DNA of 36,166 nt from Clostridia bacterium (GTDB lineage Bacteria; Bacillota_A; Clostridia; Christensenellales; Aristaeellaceae), in assembly GCA_017517815.1 (NCBI GenBank), contig JAFWYA010000038.1:1-36166 (forward strand), given 5' to 3'. Below are positions 32,706 through 36,166 of this stretch, one piece after another; position 1 is the stretch's first letter, and each line of letters begins with the position of its first letter. The position numbers and the translations under genes were made by a program. A model generated the notes under the pieces. That model was not told the origin of the DNA. It saw only the letters and a program-made list of their open reading frames with translations, and ran no database searches.

Positions 32706-34282
32706 AAAATATCGCTCCTCTGAAAAAGAACTGCATTGCGCTGATTGTTTGCGCCATAGCCACTGTCCTCGCGCTGGTGATATTCTGTCTACCCGTACAT
32801 GAATTCACTACGGCGGTGTTCAGCAAAAAATCCGGCAACACCTTTGTAGGCGACGAACGCTATGGGCAAACCCGCGCTGAGGTAGAGGCCGCTGCCGCCG
32901 AATTTGAAGGCGCTGAAATCCGCGAAACGGTCACTGAGCGCGTCAACTCCAAGGGCAAAACCACCTCTATGGTGTCGTTTGAAGTGGTGACTACGCAGAA
33001 GCTTAATGCGTGGCAAATGATGGGCTTCGGCTTTGTCAGCTCCCGCGTGCTGATCGTCATGGCCGTGTGTATTGTGCTTTCGGCTGTGCTTGCTGCACTG
33101 AGCCTGCCCGGCGCGCTGAAGACGGACCACCGCCGTCTTTCCAAAAAGAACCGCCTTCTTCGCAAGGCTGCCTGCTGGATGTGCCTGATTGCTCTGGTAC
33201 TCACTCCCGTGTTTGCCATGACTGTGAATCTTGATTTCTCCCGCAAGGTGGATTTGATCGCGGGCGGCTTTGAGACAAATCAGGCGGATGCACATCTCAG
33301 CCGTCTCGATACGCTGCTGTTCAACGGCAAGGGCGGCGAGGAGCTTCTCTCCCTCATCAAGGGGGTAAGCAATCACCTGCCCAGCTCCTTCTGGCTGCTG
33401 ATTCCTGTGCTGTTTATCGGCCTGCTGGGGTATGTGGTGCTTTCGTTTGGTGAGCTTGGACATGTACTCAGCCGAGGCTTCCTGTATTTCTTTGTCGTCG
33501 TGCTGTGCATCTTCATCCTCTATCCGTTCTATGTGATGCTCATCACCGGTTTCCGCAGCAATGCAGAAACCACGGATATGCATTTCCTGCACATGCTGCC
33601 TACCAAGTGGGTGTGGTCTAACATTCCGGATATCATCAGCCGCAATGTGCTCACCTACCTGTTCAACTCCATCCTGCTCTCCACCGGTGCAACGCTGATC
33701 GCCATGCTGTGCGGCATTCCGGCGGCATATGCCATGGCACGTATGAACTTCAAGGGAAAGAAGGCTTTCCTTGGTTTCGTCATCATGAGTCAGATGTTCT
33801 CCCCTGTTGTTTTGCTGGTTGGTATCTCCACGCTGATGAACACCATCCGTCTTAATGACAGCATCATCGGCCTTATGCTGATCAACGCAGCCTTCAATCA
33901 AGCGTTCGCCATCTGGCTGCTTCGCGGCACCTTTGTATCCATCTCTTCTGAGATGGAGCAGGCTGCGTGCATCGACGGCTGCAACAGTGTAACTGCACTT
34001 ATCCGCATTCTGCTGCCCATGGCTGCGCCCGGTATTGTGACCACGCTGATCTTCGTGTTCATCAACGCATGGAATGAATACACCATCTCCACCGTGCTCA
34101 TTTCCACCCCCGCCTTCAAGCCCATTACAGTCGGCATTACGCAGTTCAGCTCTTTCAACATGATTGAGTGGCATTACCTGTTCGCTGCTGCACTTCTGGC
34201 GACCATCCCGGTTGTTATACTGTTCATGTGCATTGAAAAGCATCTTGTGTCCGGTTTGACTTCCGGCGGTGTGAAAGGATAA
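32702..34282 (+). CDS. MalG-type sugar ABC permease with long N-terminal extension
   Basis: 526 aa, nearly twice the usual 270-290. The C-terminal 270 residues (from about 257) are an ordinary MalG-type permease: FFVVVLCIFILYPFYVMLITGFRS, NSILLSTGATLIAMLCGIPAAYAMARM and the contact loop EMEQAACIDGCNSVTALIRI. In that loop, EAA-x-x-D-G reads QAACIDG. The N-terminal 255 residues add about four more helices (11-31, 113-135, 157-175, 229-249). They enclose two extracytoplasmic stretches, about 32-112 (polar, Glu/Thr-rich) and 176-228. The starts are coupled (ATGA overlap), with AAGGAGG just upstream. No frameshift or internal start is needed, so it looks like a real fused protein. I do not recognise the extension. 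Confidence 0.88.
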   Translation: MKNIAPLKKNCIALIVCAIATVLALVIFCLPVHEFTTAVFSKKSGNTFVGDERYGQTRAEVEAAAAEFEGAEIRETVTERVNSKGKTTSMVSFEVVTTQKLNAWQMMGFGFVSSRVLIVMAVCIVLSAVLAALSLPGALKTDHRRLSKKNRLLRKAACWMCLIALVLTPVFAMTVNLDFSRKVDLIAGGFETNQADAHLSRLDTLLFNGKGGEELLSLIKGVSNHLPSSFWLLIPVLFIGLLGYVVLSFGELGHVLSRGFLYFFVVVLCIFILYPFYVMLITGFRSNAETTDMHFLHMLPTKWVWSNIPDIISRNVLTYLFNSILLSTGATLIAMLCGIPAAYAMARMNFKGKKAFLGFVIMSQMFSPVVLLVGISTLMNTIRLNDSIIGLMLINAAFNQAFAIWLLRGTFVSISSEMEQAACIDGCNSVTALIRILLPMAAPGIVTTLIFVFINAWNEYTISTVLISTPAFKPITVGITQFSSFNMIEWHYLFAAALLATIPVVILFMCIEKHLVSGLTSGGVKG

Positions 34283-34285
34283 ACA

Positions 34286-35347
34286 ATGGAGCATATCTAC
34301 AAACACTTTCAGCTTGACGGACTTCCCATCAGCTGCGCCCGCTACGGCAGTGGCCACATCAACGAAACCTACCTGCTGGTTACCAGCCGTCCGCACCTGT
34401 ATATTCTGCAAAAGCTGAATCCACGTGTGTTTGGCAATCTGACCGGATTGATGAACAACGTCATTGCCGTCACGGAACACCTGCGCAAGAAGGATCCCGA
34501 TCCTCGTCACTCGCTGATACTGGTACCCACCGTGGATGGCAAGCCTTATCTGATGACGGACAACGGCGAATGCTGGCGTCTGTATGAATTCGTTCTGAAC
34601 AGCCTGTGCATTGATAAGCCTGAAACCAGCGAGGATTTCCGTCAGAGCGGCGTGGCCTTCGGCCAGTTCCAGAACCAGCTTGCGGATTTCCCGGCTGAAA
34701 CGCTGGTGGAAACCATTCCCCACTTCCATGACACGCCAGATCGCTATCGTCTCTTCCGTGAGGCTATCGCTGCTGACAAGGCGGGCAGGCTCAAGGCTGT
34801 GAAGGCAGATGTAGATGCCTATCTCGCCCATGAAGAGGAAGCTGCCACACTCATCAACCTGCTGAATGTCGGTGAGCTGCCACTGCGCGTTACCCACAAC
34901 GACACCAAGCTCAACAATGTCATGCTGGATCTGTCCACTCGCCAGCCGCTGTGCGTGATCGACCTGGACACGGTGATGCCCGGTCTGGCTGCCAATGACT
35001 TTGGCGATTCCATCCGTTTCGGAGCTTCTACCGCTGCCGAGGATGAAAAGGATCTGAGCAAGGTAACCATGTCGCTGGATCTGTTCCGCATTTACGCTGA
35101 GGGCTTCCTTTCCGCCTGCGGAAGCCGTCTGACGGACAAGGAAATCGAAACCCTGCCCATGGGCGCGAAGCTCATGACGCTGGAATGCGGCGTGCGTTTC
35201 CTGACCGATTACCTCAATGGCGACATCTACTTCCGCGTGGCCTATCCCGAGCACAATCTGGATCGCGGTCGTACGCAGCTCAAGCTGGTAACGGATATGG
35301 AAACGAAGTGGGACGAGATGCAGCAGATTATTCGCAGTATTCGCTAA
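34286..35347 (+). CDS. nahK: N-acetylhexosamine 1-kinase-like phosphotransferase
   Basis: 353 aa, close to Bifidobacterium NahK (about 359). The fold is APH-type: glycine-rich GSGHINETYLL at 21-31, LQKLN carrying the nucleotide-binding Lys43, catalytic loop THNDTKLNNVMLD with Asp206, and the Mg-binding VIDLDT with Asp228. FGDSIRFGAS is also typical of NahK. NahK phosphorylates GlcNAc/GalNAc at C1 after phosphorolysis of lacto- or galacto-N-biose. The gene begins 4 bp after the permease stop and ends the operon. Phosphorylase, uridylyltransferase and epimerase of the full pathway are not in the window. Other anomeric sugar kinases of the APH group are possible alternatives. Confidence 0.85.
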   Translation: MEHIYKHFQLDGLPISCARYGSGHINETYLLVTSRPHLYILQKLNPRVFGNLTGLMNNVIAVTEHLRKKDPDPRHSLILVPTVDGKPYLMTDNGECWRLYEFVLNSLCIDKPETSEDFRQSGVAFGQFQNQLADFPAETLVETIPHFHDTPDRYRLFREAIAADKAGRLKAVKADVDAYLAHEEEAATLINLLNVGELPLRVTHNDTKLNNVMLDLSTRQPLCVIDLDTVMPGLAANDFGDSIRFGASTAAEDEKDLSKVTMSLDLFRIYAEGFLSACGSRLTDKEIETLPMGAKLMTLECGVRFLTDYLNGDIYFRVAYPEHNLDRGRTQLKLVTDMETKWDEMQQIIRSIR

Positions 35348-35376
35348 AATGCAAAACCAGCTTATGCTGAAAAACC

Positions 35377-35412
35377 AGCAAAAACCAGTTTCCATGAGGA
35401 AACTGGTTTTTG
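35377..35412 (+). terminator. Terminator of the NahK operon
   Basis: Perfect 16-bp stem (35377-35392 with 35397-35412) and an ATGA loop. The T run is within the 3' arm (TTTTT at 35406-35410). The 484-bp gap after the gene (35348-35831) holds this, repeat copy D and two further hairpins. Confidence 0.8.
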
Positions 35413-35510
35413 CTTCTGTATAGTAGAGAAGCGCTTCAGTGAGTACAGATATGTTGTTTGAAACCGAATTGCTTTACACTTCATAACGTATTCTTAGCTG
35501 AACAAATCCC

Positions 35511-35588
35511 ATAAATGCTGTTGTCCACCGTCCATAATGATTGATTTATAAGGTTTTCTGTCAACATCCTATAAGAACACTCGCATCA
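35511..35588 (+). repeat. Dispersed repeat copy D
   Basis: About 78 bp, closest to copy C (roughly 69 of 76 identical by eye), in the same orientation. It contains the full ATTGATTTATAAGG to TCGCATCA core. A terminator begins 6 bp after it, as after copies A and C. Confidence 0.75.
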
Positions 35589-35593
35589 CATCA

Positions 35594-35634
35594 TCACCTA
35601 GCTTTTAATACAAGCCAGGTGATTTTCTTTTGTA
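35594..35634 (+). terminator. Hairpin directly after repeat D
   Basis: 11-bp stem with one mismatch (35594-35604 with 35612-35622), a 7-nt loop and a TTTTCTTTT tail. Confidence 0.7.
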
Positions 35635-35640
35635 AAAACA

Positions 35641-35682
35641 AAAGCCCGAAAGCCTTGATAACACTTGGCTTTCGGGCTTTTT
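35641..35682 (+). terminator. Second strong terminator near the right edge
   Basis: Perfect 14-bp stem (35641-35654 with 35667-35680), a 12-nt loop and flanking A and T runs, so it may work on both strands. Confidence 0.8.
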
Positions 35683-35831
35683 GCTATTTCAGGGGCGGGG
35701 TAAAAACAGTCACCGGGAGACCGTTTTCAGGTGAATTTCTGAGTTTTTGCAGCTGAATGGCTGTTTTTTGTTCTACCCCTCCTCAGTACCGGAACACACT
35801 ATCACACAAGGGAAAACACTAGAAAACATAA

Positions 35832-36166
35832 GAACTCACAACTAAAACTTACACTATATTAGCCATTCCCAACCGTTTCTGGGTAACGGATATCACATAT
35901 ATTCCTACTCCACAGGGAATGCGTTACATGTGTGCTGTTGTGGATTTGTGCGGCAAAGTTGTTCTTGCCTGGCGTCTTGGAAGTCATATGACCGCTTCTT
36001 TGGTTACAGATACGATCTGTGATGTTCTGCAACAAGAAAAGGTCACTGATGGACTCGCACTCCACAGTGACCAAGGGTCGCAATACACGTCACAGGCATA
36101 CTTTGACCTAAGCAAAGAATACCACTTTGCCCCTTCCATGTCCAGTCCTGGTTGTCCCTATGACAA
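35832..36166 (+). pseudogene. IS3-family transposase fragment (5'-truncated, cut by window edge)
   Basis: An open frame from just after the stop at 35829 to the right edge encodes an OrfB-type integrase core. NRFWVTDITYIPTPQG contains the first Asp, MCAVVDLCGKVVLAWRLG the next strand, and ALHSDQGSQYTS the second Asp. PGCPYDN stands just before where the catalytic Glu would follow. The sequence clearly differs from the transposase at 28940-30076 (CVIIDLFSRKVVGY there), so it is another IS3 lineage. The N-terminal half is absent: in-frame stops precede it and the upstream bases do not resemble OrfA. It may be an IS relic or one end of an element broken by an insertion. The right part is outside the window. 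Confidence 0.8.

Noticed and set aside
30471..35395. Long minus-strand frames (692 and 868 codons) opposite the NahK operon
   Set aside because: Antisense shadows of genes with motifs, coupled starts and a promoter; no plausible protein features.
5910..35588. The four ~77-bp repeats as a CRISPR array
   Set aside because: Copies are kilobases apart, imperfect and longer than CRISPR repeats; no short regular spacers and no cas genes.

Overview
The window looks like accessory chromosome from an anaerobic, carbohydrate-foraging Bacillota of the Clostridia type, most plausibly a gut commensal. Supporting signs are strong Shine-Dalgarno sites (AGGAGG), sigma-A-type promoters, Gram-positive-style Sec signal peptides on the binding proteins, LplBC-type permeases, AraC regulators of the Bacillota type, and an oxygen-sensitive glycyl radical enzyme. 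I cannot assign a genus from sequence alone.

Layout. (1) 1-6000: the end of an unknown gene, then a 3' piece of a tRNA gene that looks like an attachment site. Next comes a ChvE/GguA/GguB-type monosaccharide importer on the minus strand, a small membrane protein and an AEC-family transporter. (2) 5910-7007: a decayed integrase between two copies of a dispersed repeat. (3) 7013-20213: a nine-gene minus-strand cluster divergent from an AraC regulator. It holds a glycyl radical enzyme (GRE), its radical-SAM activase, a CBM9-like protein, a complete Dpp/Opp-type ABC importer and a large protein that looks like a TIM barrel. (4) 20424-28827: a second repeat-bounded block with a YdcF-like protein, a cytoplasmic GH13 enzyme, an LplB-LplC-binding protein importer and a membrane-anchored AraC regulator. 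(5) 28940-30076: an IS3-family transposase. (6) 30394-35412: a binding protein, two MalF/MalG-type permeases (the second with a long N-terminal extension) and an N-acetylhexosamine 1-kinase-like enzyme. (7) 35511-36166: a fourth repeat copy and a second, broken IS3 transposase.

How it works together. Four separate sugar/oligomer importers, each with its own local genes, suggest a scavenging island. Only the ChvE and Dpp/Opp systems carry their own ATPases. The other two need a shared ATPase (MsmX/MalK type) from elsewhere. In every importer a GC-rich hairpin follows the binding-protein gene, as expected if that protein is made in excess.

The most unusual part is the GRE cluster. The enzyme has a catalytic Cys-x-Glu (Cys352, Glu354) but an unusual radical loop (RVWGWSG around Gly663) and is short (687 aa). 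Its regulator probably activates two promoters. The motif TTTTGCACAWTCCG lies exactly 18 bp from the predicted -35 box in front of both the GRE transcription unit and the ABC importer unit. This suggests a coordinated pathway in which an imported (glyco)conjugate is cut in the cytoplasm and a product is processed by radical chemistry. The substrate is unknown.

A roughly 77-bp repeat occurs four times in the same orientation (5910, 6931, 20424, 35511), at or near the boundaries of the functional blocks and, at three of the four copies, next to a terminator on the same strand. This suggests that the region grew by module insertion.
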